Source: Streptomyces griseoflavus (GTDB lineage Bacteria; Actinomycetota; Actinomycetes; Streptomycetales; Streptomycetaceae). From it: a stretch of DNA of 64,000 nucleotides. The notes beneath the pieces are model-generated. The model had not been told where the DNA came from. It did not search any database and was given only the letters and a program-made list of their open reading frames with translations. Made by a program: the position numbers and the translations under genes. Where the stretch lies: contig NZ_BMUC01000007.1 in assembly GCF_014649995.1 (NCBI RefSeq), positions 1 through 64,000 on the forward strand. The letters are read 5' to 3'. Below, one piece after another: positions 22,159 through 29,418 of the stretch; the stretch's first letter is position 1; every line of letters begins with the position of its first letter.

Positions 22159-23406
22159 GTGAACGTGGGGCCGATATCGGGGGCGTCGGTGGGCGCGCGG
22201 CGACGGAGCGGCAGGAAACTGGCGGCCCTGGCGCTCGGGCTGGCGCTGGCGGTCACCGCCTGCGGCGGCGGGGGAACGGGCGCGGGAGCCGGTCCGGGGG
22301 ACGGCAAGGGGGAGGGCAAGGACTCCACCGCGGCGCAGAGCAAGCAGTCCGAGGCCGTGGTCGCGATCGCGCCCGAGGACGGCGCCGAGTCCGTCAGGAC
22401 CACCGGCGCGCTGAAGGTGACCGCGAGCAAGGGCAAGCTGACCGAGGTCGTCGTCAGGAACCCGGACGGCGGCACGGTCGAGGGGGAGATATCCGGCGAC
22501 GGCGCCACCTGGACGCCGTCCACCCACCTCGCCGCCTCGACCAAGTACACGGTGCACGCCGTCGCCAAGGACTCCGGGGGCCGCACCGCGGCGGAGGACT
22601 CCACCTTCACGACCCTGACGCCGAAGAACACCTTCATCGGTCACTTCACGCCCGAGGACGGCTCCGAGGTCGGCGTCGGCATGCCGTTCTCGCTCCGCTT
22701 CACCCGGGGCATCACCAACCCCGAGGACGTCGAGAAGGCCATCCGCGTCACCACCGAGCCGGCCGTCGAGGTCGAGGGCCACTGGTTCGGCAACGACCGC
22801 CTCGACTTCCGCCCGGAGAAGTACTGGCAGGCCGGCACCAAGGTCACCGTCGACGTCAACCTCGACGGCGTCGAGGGCCGGGACGGCGTCTACGGGAAGC
22901 AGTCCAAGAAGGTCTCCTTCACCATCGGCCGCGCGCAGGTCTCCGTCGTCGACGCCAAGAAGCTGACGATGGAGGTCCAGCGGGACGGCAAGGTCATCAA
23001 GACCATCCCCGTCACCACCGGCAAGGCCGGCATGGAGACCTGGAACGGCCAGATGGTCATCAGCGAGCGGCTGAAGGTCACCCGCATGAACGGCGAGACG
23101 GTCGGCTACGGCGGCGAGTACGACATCAAGGACGTCCCCCACGCCATGCGCCTGACCACCTCCGGCACCTTCCTGCACGGCAACTACTGGGGTGGCGGCG
23201 CCTTCGGCAACTACAACGCCAGCCACGGCTGCATCGGTCTGCGGGACGTGCGCGGCGGCTGGGACAAGAAGGCGCCGGGCGCCTGGTTCTTCGAGAACTC
23301 CATGATCGGCGACGTGGTGGTCGTCAAGAACTCCAACGACGCGGTGGTCGCCCCGGACAACGGCCTCAACGGCTGGAACATGTCCTGGGAGAAGTGGACG
23401 GCGTAG
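22159..23406 (+). CDS. L,D-transpeptidase lipoprotein (second of a tandem pair)
   Basis: A 415-residue paralogue of the preceding gene: lipobox AVTAC (C35), a Gly/Lys-rich linker, two Ig-like domains and a YkuD domain with C358 in NASHGCIGLRD and His in SGTFLHGNYW, ending in GWNMSWEKW. The GTG start at 22159 has GGGGAG six bases upstream. The 162-bp gap to the first copy contains no clear terminator, so co-transcription is possible, but the gap is large enough for its own promoter. A strong hairpin follows the stop. Confidence 0.93.
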   Translation: MNVGPISGASVGARRRSGRKLAALALGLALAVTACGGGGTGAGAGPGDGKGEGKDSTAAQSKQSEAVVAIAPEDGAESVRTTGALKVTASKGKLTEVVVRNPDGGTVEGEISGDGATWTPSTHLAASTKYTVHAVAKDSGGRTAAEDSTFTTLTPKNTFIGHFTPEDGSEVGVGMPFSLRFTRGITNPEDVEKAIRVTTEPAVEVEGHWFGNDRLDFRPEKYWQAGTKVTVDVNLDGVEGRDGVYGKQSKKVSFTIGRAQVSVVDAKKLTMEVQRDGKVIKTIPVTTGKAGMETWNGQMVISERLKVTRMNGETVGYGGEYDIKDVPHAMRLTTSGTFLHGNYWGGGAFGNYNASHGCIGLRDVRGGWDKKAPGAWFFENSMIGDVVVVKNSNDAVVAPDNGLNGWNMSWEKWTA

Positions 23407-23416
23407 CGGAGCGGGT

Positions 23417-23444
23417 GCCCCGCGTCCCCGAGGGGGCGCGGGGC
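23417..23444 (+). terminator. Terminator hairpin after the L,D-transpeptidase pair
   Basis: Two 13-base arms (23417-23429 and 23432-23444) are complementary with a single G-T wobble, starting 11 bases past the stop. The tight centre (GA) implies the innermost pairs open. There is no U-tract. Confidence 0.7.
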
Positions 23445-23506
23445 CGGCCCGGCGGGCGGCGCACCTGCGCTGTCCCGGCGTGTGAACGCCCGCTAACCTG
23501 CGGAGC

Positions 23507-24274
23507 ATGACCGTACATCTCGAAGTCGCCGAAGGCGTCGGCACGCTGCGGCTGGACCGGCCGCCCATGAACGCGCTGGACATCGCCACGCAGGACCGGC
23601 TGAAGGAACTCGCCGAGGAGGTCACCCGGCGCGACGACGTGCGCGCCGTGGTGATCCACGGCGGCGAGAAGGTGTTCGCGGCGGGCGCGGACATCAAGGA
23701 GATGCAGGCCATGGACCACGCGGCCATGGTCCGGCGGGCCCGCGCGCTCCAGGACTCCTTCACCGCCGTCGCCCGCATCCCCAAGCCGGTCGTGGCCGCC
23801 GTCACCGGCTACGCGCTCGGCGGGGGCTGCGAACTCGCCCTCTGCGCCGACTACCGCATCGCCGGGGAGAACACCAAGCTGGGCCAGCCGGAGATCCTTC
23901 TCGGCCTGATGCCGGGCGCCGGCGGCACCCAGCGGCTGTCCCGGCTGATCGGCCCCTCCAGGGCCAAGGACCTCATCTTCACCGGCCGCCAGGTCCGGGC
24001 CGACGAGGCGCTGACGCTCGGCCTGGTCGACCGCGTGGTCCCCGCCGACGAGGTCTACCCGCAGGCGCACGCCTGGGCGGCGAAGCTGGCCAAGGGCCCG
24101 GCGATCGCGCTGCGGGCCGCCAAGGAGTCCGTCGACACCGGTCTGGAGACCGACATCGACACCGGTCTGGCCGTCGAACGCAACTGGTTCGCGGGCCTGT
24201 TCGCCACGGAGGACCGCGAGCGCGGCATGCGCAGCTTCGTCGAGGAGGGCCCCGGCAAGGCGAAGTTCCTGTGA
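23507..24274 (+). CDS. Enoyl-CoA hydratase/isomerase family protein
   Basis: A 255-residue crotonase-fold enzyme that probably hydrates trans-2-enoyl-CoA in fatty acid oxidation. The oxyanion-hole segments KVFAAGADIKEM and GYALGGGCELALCADY are clear. Both catalytic glutamates of true hydratases are present and correctly spaced: E109 (GGGCELAL) and E129 (LGQPEILLG), matching Glu144/Glu164 of the rat enzyme. This favours hydratase over other crotonase activities. It is flanked by hairpins, so likely monocistronic. Confidence 0.92.
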   Translation: MTVHLEVAEGVGTLRLDRPPMNALDIATQDRLKELAEEVTRRDDVRAVVIHGGEKVFAAGADIKEMQAMDHAAMVRRARALQDSFTAVARIPKPVVAAVTGYALGGGCELALCADYRIAGENTKLGQPEILLGLMPGAGGTQRLSRLIGPSRAKDLIFTGRQVRADEALTLGLVDRVVPADEVYPQAHAWAAKLAKGPAIALRAAKESVDTGLETDIDTGLAVERNWFAGLFATEDRERGMRSFVEEGPGKAKFL

Positions 24275-24276
24275 CG

Positions 24277-24300
24277 CCCCGCTGAAAAACCACCGCGGGG
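24277..24300 (+). terminator. Hairpin after the enoyl-CoA hydratase gene
   Basis: A 6-bp stem (CCCCGC / GCGGGG) with a 12-base A-rich loop, starting 2 bases past the stop codon. The stem is short and the loop large, so this is a moderate candidate. Confidence 0.45.
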
Positions 24301-24399
24301 GCTTGCAATTGACGCGATGTCTGATCCGGGTCACTCGACGCGGCGGAGTGTGGGAGCCTTGGGGCACCCTTAAGCCGCCGTGTCGAGGGAGCCCGTCGA

Positions 24400-25062
24400 T
24401 TGCCCGAGAGCGAGCCGTTTCCGCAGGCAGGACGGGCCTTCGACACCTCCGACGTGCCGACGGCACATGCCGGGGGCCCGGTGTCCGACGCGGACGCACC
24501 GGCGGCGCCTTCCCGCCGAACGGCCCCGCGGGCCCCGGCGGACGGCCATGATGGGGGCACGGCGGGGCTGGATCGCAGGGAACAGCCGCGGGGAGACGGA
24601 CGTACGAGCGCGTCGCGCTGGTCGCCGACGGTCGAGGACGAACGGGCCCTGAAGGCGCTGGAGTCCTTCGGCAACCCCACGGAGGCGGAAGTTCCGTTAC
24701 CGTCCCGCCCCGAGTCCGCCGCCACCGCCCGCCGCCTCGTCCAGGTCGTCGCCCTGCGCCAGTGGTGCCTCCCCGCGAAGACCACCGAGGACGCCGTCCT
24801 GCTCGTCTCCGAACTGGTCGGCAACGCCGTACGCCACACCGGAGCCCGCGCCTTCGGCCTCCGCATGCGCCACCGGCGCGGCTGGATCCGCGTCGAGGTC
24901 CGCGACCCGTCCCGCGGCCTGCCCTGCCTCATGCCGGTCCAGGACCTGGACGTCAGCGGCCGCGGTCTCTTCCTCGTCGACACACTCGCCGACCGCTGGG
25001 GCGTCGACCTGCTGCCCCGCGGCAAGACCACCTGGTTCGAGATGCGGGTCACGGACCGCTGA
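24400..25062 (+). CDS. ATP-binding protein of the RsbW/anti-sigma HATPase type
   Basis: A 220-residue protein. The first ~105 residues are low-complexity and probably disordered. The C-terminal ~110 residues form a HATPase_c domain: RPESAATARRLVQVV helix, N box VSELVGNAVRHTG, D box RVEVRDPSRGLP and G box DVSGRGLFLVDTLADRWGV. This is the serine-kinase-like fold found in dozens of Streptomyces regulators that resemble anti-sigma factors. No partner anti-anti-sigma or sigma gene is adjacent. The TTG start at 24400 follows GAGGGAG by nine bases; other starts within the disordered lead cannot be excluded. Confidence 0.8.
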   Translation: MPESEPFPQAGRAFDTSDVPTAHAGGPVSDADAPAAPSRRTAPRAPADGHDGGTAGLDRREQPRGDGRTSASRWSPTVEDERALKALESFGNPTEAEVPLPSRPESAATARRLVQVVALRQWCLPAKTTEDAVLLVSELVGNAVRHTGARAFGLRMRHRRGWIRVEVRDPSRGLPCLMPVQDLDVSGRGLFLVDTLADRWGVDLLPRGKTTWFEMRVTDR

Positions 25063-25083
25063 GAGCCCGCCCGCCCCGGCCGC

Positions 25084-25725
25084 TCACCGGCCCGGAAGGA
25101 ACAGCGCCTCCGAACCCACCGGCCGGTAGCCCGCCGCCTGGAACGCCCGCATGCTGCGCGCGTTGCCCGGCGAGATCTGCGCCCACACCGGCTCACCCAC
25201 GGCCAGCCGCCGCGCCGCGAGCGCCAGCCGCCGGCCCAGGCCCCGGTGCCGTGCCTCCTCCGCCACCTCCACCGCGACCTCCAGCCGCCCCGCGACTCCC
25301 CGGCCCAGGACCAGCACGCCCCCGTCCGCCGTCCACACCCGCACCTCGTCCCGCCGGGTCAGGGCGGCGGCGACGCGGGGATGGCCGGGGTCGCCGACCT
25401 CCGCCAGGCCGGGCGGCGGGCCGCCCGGCAGCGGCCGCGCCACCGTCACCACGTCGATGGTGTCCGTCCGCCGCCCCGTGCGCTCCAGGAAGGCGGACAG
25501 GAAACGCACGTTCATGGTGGCGGCCAGGGCGTCGCAGTCGGCCTCGGCGAGCGTCCGCCGCACCCACGCGGGGTCCTCGTCGGTGAACACCACGGAGTGT
25601 CCGGTGAACGCCAGCACCCCCGCGTCCCGGGCGGACGGCTGCGCCACCACCGTCGTCCCCCCGTCCGGCGCCGGGAAGACGCCCCGCGCCGCCCCGTCGA
25701 GAATCTCCCTCAGCCCGTCGGCCAC
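25084..25725 (-). CDS. GNAT-family N-acetyltransferase
   Basis: A 213-residue protein. The C-terminal half carries the acetyl-CoA motif A (VAVEVAEEARHRGLGRRLAL, with R-G-L-G) and the following SPGNARSMRAFQAAGYRPVG motif. The N-terminal half (residues 1-90) resembles the partner domain of two-domain GNAT proteins. The GTG start at 25723-25725 (MADGLREILD) follows GAGGAGC; longer starts lack a ribosome site. Substrate unknown. It converges on the RsbW-like gene. Confidence 0.85.
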   Translation of the reverse strand: MADGLREILDGAARGVFPAPDGGTTVVAQPSARDAGVLAFTGHSVVFTDEDPAWVRRTLAEADCDALAATMNVRFLSAFLERTGRRTDTIDVVTVARPLPGGPPPGLAEVGDPGHPRVAAALTRRDEVRVWTADGGVLVLGRGVAGRLEVAVEVAEEARHRGLGRRLALAARRLAVGEPVWAQISPGNARSMRAFQAAGYRPVGSEALFLPGR

Positions 25726-25905
25726 CCTCGTGCTCCTCGCGTCCGCACCCACCGGAAGGCCCAGACTCCCAGACACGATCGACGCCGGCACCGGACTCCC
25801 GGCATCCGGTGGTCGCCGCACCGCGCTTCAGGGGCGCCGGATAATCTGACCCGCGTCAGCACGACGACACCGTACGAGACACAGCACGAGACGAGGGGCG
25901 GACCG

Positions 25906-26118
25906 GTGGCGGACATCGAGGAAGCGCGCAAGCAGTTCGATCGGATCGACACGGACGGGGACGGATTCATCACCGCCGCCGAGTTCAAGACCGCTCTGGC
26001 CCAGGGCGGGGACTGGAACGTCACCGAGGCGGTCGCGGAGGCCCTGATCAAGTCCCGCGACCTGGACGGCGACAAGGTCCTGTCCTTCGACGAGTTCTGG
26101 GCGCACTTGAGCAAGTAG
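25906..26118 (+). CDS. Small two-EF-hand calcium-binding protein
   Basis: A 70-residue cytosolic protein with two complete EF-hand loops: D15-T-D-G-D-G-F-I-T-A-A-E26 and D52-L-D-G-D-K-V-L-S-F-D-E63. Each has acidic residues at positions 1, 3, 5 and 12; Gly at position 6 is kept in the first loop and replaced by Lys in the second. The GTG at 25906 follows GAGGGG seven bases upstream. It resembles the small CabC/CabD-type calcium buffers described in Streptomyces aerial development. It stands alone between divergent and unrelated genes. Confidence 0.9.
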   Translation: MADIEEARKQFDRIDTDGDGFITAAEFKTALAQGGDWNVTEAVAEALIKSRDLDGDKVLSFDEFWAHLSK

Positions 26119-26220
26119 GTCCGGAATAGCCCGCCCGTCCGGGTGGTTGGTGCCGATCATGCGGGTTCCCGCAGGGAACCGAAGCGGACATCGATCCCCG
26201 GAAGGGCGAGGCGAGCGGAC

Positions 26221-26883
26221 ATGAAGATCGGCATCATCGGCGCGGGCAACATCGGCGGGAACCTCACGCGGCGGCTCACGGCCCTCGGCCACGACGTCTC
26301 CGTCGCCAATTCCCGCGGCCCCGAGACGCTGAAGGAACTGGCCGAGGAGACGGGCGCGACCCCGGTGCGGGCCGCGGAAGCGGCGCGCGGCGCGGAGATC
26401 GTCGTCGTCACCGTTCCCCTCAAGGCCGTCCCGGACCTGCCGTCCGGCCTGTTCGACGGGGCCGCGGAGGGCGTGGCCGTCATCGACACCGGCAACTACT
26501 ACCCGCGCCGGCGCGACGGCCGGATCGCGGGCATCGAGGACGAGGGCCTCACCGAGAGCCGCTGGACCGAACGCGCCATCGGACACCCCGTGATCAAGGC
26601 CTTCAACGGCACCTACGCCCAGGACATCCTGGACCGCCACCGTCCCGCCGGCGACCCCGACCGGATGGCGCTCCCCGTCGCCGGTGACGACGAGGCCGCC
26701 AAGCGGAAGGTCCGGGCGCTGATCGACGAGCTCGGCTTCGACACGGTGGACGCGGGCGGCATCGACGACTCCTGGCGCCAGCAGCCCGACACCCCGGTCT
26801 ACGGCCTGCGCGGCGGCACCGAAGCGGTCACCAGGGCGCTGGCGGAGGCGTCCCCCGAGCGCAAGCCGGAGTTCCGGGGCTGA
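26221..26883 (+). CDS. NADPH-dependent F420 reductase-like dinucleotide-binding protein
   Basis: A 220-residue Rossmann protein. MKIGIIGAGNIGGNLTRRL carries the GxGxxG nucleotide site, SVANSRGPETL contains the NADP-type Asn-Ser-Arg after beta 2, and VVVTVPLKAVPDLP, VIDTGNYYPRR and KAFNGTYAQDIL follow the Fno/YcdF-like family. F420-dependent NADP reductases share this architecture; some homologues are general NAD(P)-binding oxidoreductases, so the F420 role is inferred. ATG start at 26221. Confidence 0.8.
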   Translation: MKIGIIGAGNIGGNLTRRLTALGHDVSVANSRGPETLKELAEETGATPVRAAEAARGAEIVVVTVPLKAVPDLPSGLFDGAAEGVAVIDTGNYYPRRRDGRIAGIEDEGLTESRWTERAIGHPVIKAFNGTYAQDILDRHRPAGDPDRMALPVAGDDEAAKRKVRALIDELGFDTVDAGGIDDSWRQQPDTPVYGLRGGTEAVTRALAEASPERKPEFRG

Positions 26884-26905
26884 CCGGGCGTCGCCCGGGG
26901 GCCGC

Positions 26906-27463
26906 CTAGGCGTTCCGCGCCCACTCGGCGAGTGACGACCTGCTGGGGAAGTCCGCGACGTTCTTGTCCAGCGGGTCGTCGGTGTACTGGTGGAAACGCC
27001 ACGCGGCCTCGATGCGCGGCTTTCCGGCGGTGACGTAGTCGGCGATCCAGAGTCCGTCACCGGCGTACGACGTCGTGTCGGCGTTGAGCCAGAAATCCCG
27101 GTTGCAGTACAGGACGACGCGGTGGTCCGGCCGCAGCTCCTTCACCTCGCGGATGAAGCGGTCCTTCTCGGAGGCACCGGCCCGCGTCCCCCCGCCCGTC
27201 GTCTCCCAGTCGACCGCGAGGATGTCGCCCCGCTCCTGCGGGACCTTGCCCACGAAGTACTCGGCCTGGGCGGTGAGGTTCCCCGGCCACAGGAAGTGGT
27301 AGAAGCCGACGACCAGTCCGGCGTCCCGGGCCCGCTTCGTCTGGTCCGCGAGCCTGGGGTTGGTGTACGAACGGCCCTCCGTCGCCTTGACGAAGACGAA
27401 GGACAGGCCGTCGGTGTCGTAGGAGGACGACTGGTACGCACTCACGTCGATGCCGCGCAGCAT
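26906..27463 (-). CDS. GH25 muramidase-like protein (lysozyme M1 family)
   Basis: A 185-residue single-domain GH25 protein: MLRGIDVSAYQ supplies the first catalytic-site Asp (D6), FVKATEGRSYTNPR the strand-2 motif, GFYHFLWP strand 3 and ILAVDWE the D85-x-E87 pair. There is no signal peptide, unusual for a cell-wall hydrolase, so it may be released by lysis, act in the cytoplasm or use another route. It converges on the F420 reductase-like gene and has GGGAG six bases before its ATG at 27461-27463. Confidence 0.85.
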   Translation of the reverse strand: MLRGIDVSAYQSSSYDTDGLSFVFVKATEGRSYTNPRLADQTKRARDAGLVVGFYHFLWPGNLTAQAEYFVGKVPQERGDILAVDWETTGGGTRAGASEKDRFIREVKELRPDHRVVLYCNRDFWLNADTTSYAGDGLWIADYVTAGKPRIEAAWRFHQYTDDPLDKNVADFPSRSSLAEWARNA

Positions 27464-27697
27464 GGAGCTCCCTGAGGTGCTGGTGGGGGGAGGGGAGTCG
27501 GATGGAGCATTCCCCGCCCCGGCGGCCGCGACCCGTCCGGCGGCCGGAAAGTTCCTCCCCGGGCGGCCCTGCGGCCCCTGAGACCCCTTGTGTCACTCCC
27601 GCGTCGCCTGCCCGTCATGCTCCGCTCACTTCGTACAGATGAACTAGCCAGAGAAATGGCGGTAGTTGCTGAACGTGAGAGAGCGCGGAGAGACGAC

Positions 27698-28747
27698 ATG
27701 GCCGAACCGGCCGAGCTGGTGGCGTTACCCGCGCCGATCGACACGCTCCTCACCGCCGCGGTCGCCCGGCGCTTCTACCTGGAGAACCGGTCGAAGGTGG
27801 AGATAGCCGAGGAGTTCGGCATCAGCCGCTTCAAGGTGGCCCGTCTCCTCGACGCGGCCGTCGCCCACGACATCGTGCGCATCGACATCACCGTCCCGGC
27901 CGAGATCGACGTACCGCTCGGCAGGGCGCTCGCCGAGAGGTTCGGACTCCGGCACGGCATCGTCGTCGACCTGGCCCGCAGCGAGGGCGGCACGACCGCG
28001 GCGGACGGGGGGCGGGGCGGCCGCTGGCTCGGTACGGCGGCGGCCCGGCTGCTCTCGGACATCGCCGAGGAGGGCGACGTCATCGGCCTGGACGGCAGCC
28101 TCGCGGCGGACGCGCTGAGCGAGGCGGTCACCCGGCTGCCGCCCTGCGACGTGGTCCAGCTGACCGGGGTCCACGGACGGGACCTCGCCCACGACAGCGC
28201 GATCGCCGCGGTCCGCCGCACGGCCGAGGCGGGCGGCGGCAGGGCGTTCCCGCTGCACACCCCCTTCCTGCTGCCCGACGCGGCGACCGCCGCCGTCCTG
28301 CGCAGCCAGCCCGGCACCGCCGAGACGCTGGACCGCTTCGGCCTGCTCACCAAGGCCGTCGTCGGTGTCTGCGCGTGGGACGCGCCGGGCTCCCCGATCT
28401 ACGCCGCCCTCACCGAGCGGGAACGGGAGGCGCTCCGCGCGGCGGGTGCCCGCGCCGCGGTGGCCGGCCGGGTCCTGGACGCCGCCGGCCGGGTGCTGCC
28501 CACCACCCTCGACGCCCGCACGATCGCCGTCGGCGCCGACCGGCTCCGCAACGTCCCGGAGCGGATCGGCGTCACGGACGCCGGACCCGGCACCGGAGCG
28601 GTCCGTGCCGCCCTGCGCTCCGGACTGCTCACCGCGGTCGTCACGGACGCCACGACCGCGCGCCGCCTCCTCCGGCACGACGACCCGGGCGACACCACGC
28701 CGACAGCGGCACCGGCGTCCCCACGCACCGAACGAGGACACCGATGA
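27698..28747 (+). CDS. SorC/DeoR-type sugar-binding transcriptional regulator
   Basis: A 349-residue regulator. The N-terminal helix-turn-helix (RSKVEIAEEFGISRFKVARLLDAAVA, about 27-52) is followed by a SorC effector domain of the sugar-phosphate isomerase-like fold (GDVIGLDGSLAADALSEAV, CDVVQLTGVHG, LLTKAVVGVCAWD). The start chosen at ATG 27698 (MAEPAELV) has GGAGAG six bases upstream; in-frame ATGs at 27590 and 27656 lack one. Its stop overlaps the ATG of the next gene (ATGA, 28744-28747), tying it to the T7SS-associated genes. Effector unknown. Confidence 0.85.
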   Translation: MAEPAELVALPAPIDTLLTAAVARRFYLENRSKVEIAEEFGISRFKVARLLDAAVAHDIVRIDITVPAEIDVPLGRALAERFGLRHGIVVDLARSEGGTTAADGGRGGRWLGTAAARLLSDIAEEGDVIGLDGSLAADALSEAVTRLPPCDVVQLTGVHGRDLAHDSAIAAVRRTAEAGGGRAFPLHTPFLLPDAATAAVLRSQPGTAETLDRFGLLTKAVVGVCAWDAPGSPIYAALTEREREALRAAGARAAVAGRVLDAAGRVLPTTLDARTIAVGADRLRNVPERIGVTDAGPGTGAVRAALRSGLLTAVVTDATTARRLLRHDDPGDTTPTAAPASPRTERGHR

Positions 28748-29418
28748 ACCGGCAGGACGAGCCGCTTCCGCCCGTTCCGGACGACATCCGTGAGGCGGGA
28801 CGCCTCGCCCCCGACCACTGGCTGGGAGTGGTCGACCCGATGTGGTCGGGAGCCGGGAAACCCCCGGACTGGGCGACGACCGGACGGTGGCGGTCCGGAC
28901 CCGACGGCGAGATCGTCGAGTGGGAGGACAACCCCGCCTACCGGCCGTCACCGCGCGCGCTCGGCTGGCCCGAACCGGAGGACGAGGTGGACCGCGCCGT
29001 CCAGCTCGCCTCGACCGGATACGGGCCCGGCGAGGCGGTGCCGGCGGCACTGGCGGGGCGGGAGGTGGCCGTGCTGACGGCACCCGACGGCGGCCCGCTG
29101 AGCGCGGCCGCCTCGGACGGGACGCCGGTGGTGCCGGTGTTCACCTCGTCGGTGTTCCTGCACACCACCGGGCGCTACGCCTTCGAACTGGTCCGCGTGG
29201 ACGACCTGCTGGCCCGTGTCCCCGAGGGGCACGCGCTGTACCTGAACCCCTCCGCCACGGTGAGCATGCTGCTGGACCCCGGCGCCGTGCGCGACGCGGT
29301 CCGGGAGGACGCGGGGGAGCGGTCCCCGGCCGCTGCCGCCGCCGCCGTGGACACCGGCCGCGCCGGGGCGCGGCTGCTGACCGGGGCCGTCCACCCGGTC
29401 CGGGGGACGGACGCGTGA
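28744..29418 (+). CDS. SseB-like type VII secretion-associated protein
   Basis: A 224-residue soluble protein. The N-terminal ~75 residues are Trp/Pro-rich (PDHWLGVVDPMWSGAGKPP), then an SseB-N-like domain follows: EVAVLTAPDGGPLS, TPVVPVFTSSVFLHTT, LLARVPEGHALYLNPSATVSMLL. Proteins with this layout are found beside ESX genes in streptomycetes and are labelled type VII secretion system-associated; their biochemical role is unknown. It overlaps the regulator upstream (ATGA) and the next gene (GTGA at 29415-29418), so the three are translationally coupled. Confidence 0.8.
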   Translation: MNRQDEPLPPVPDDIREAGRLAPDHWLGVVDPMWSGAGKPPDWATTGRWRSGPDGEIVEWEDNPAYRPSPRALGWPEPEDEVDRAVQLASTGYGPGEAVPAALAGREVAVLTAPDGGPLSAAASDGTPVVPVFTSSVFLHTTGRYAFELVRVDDLLARVPEGHALYLNPSATVSMLLDPGAVRDAVREDAGERSPAAAAAAVDTGRAGARLLTGAVHPVRGTDA

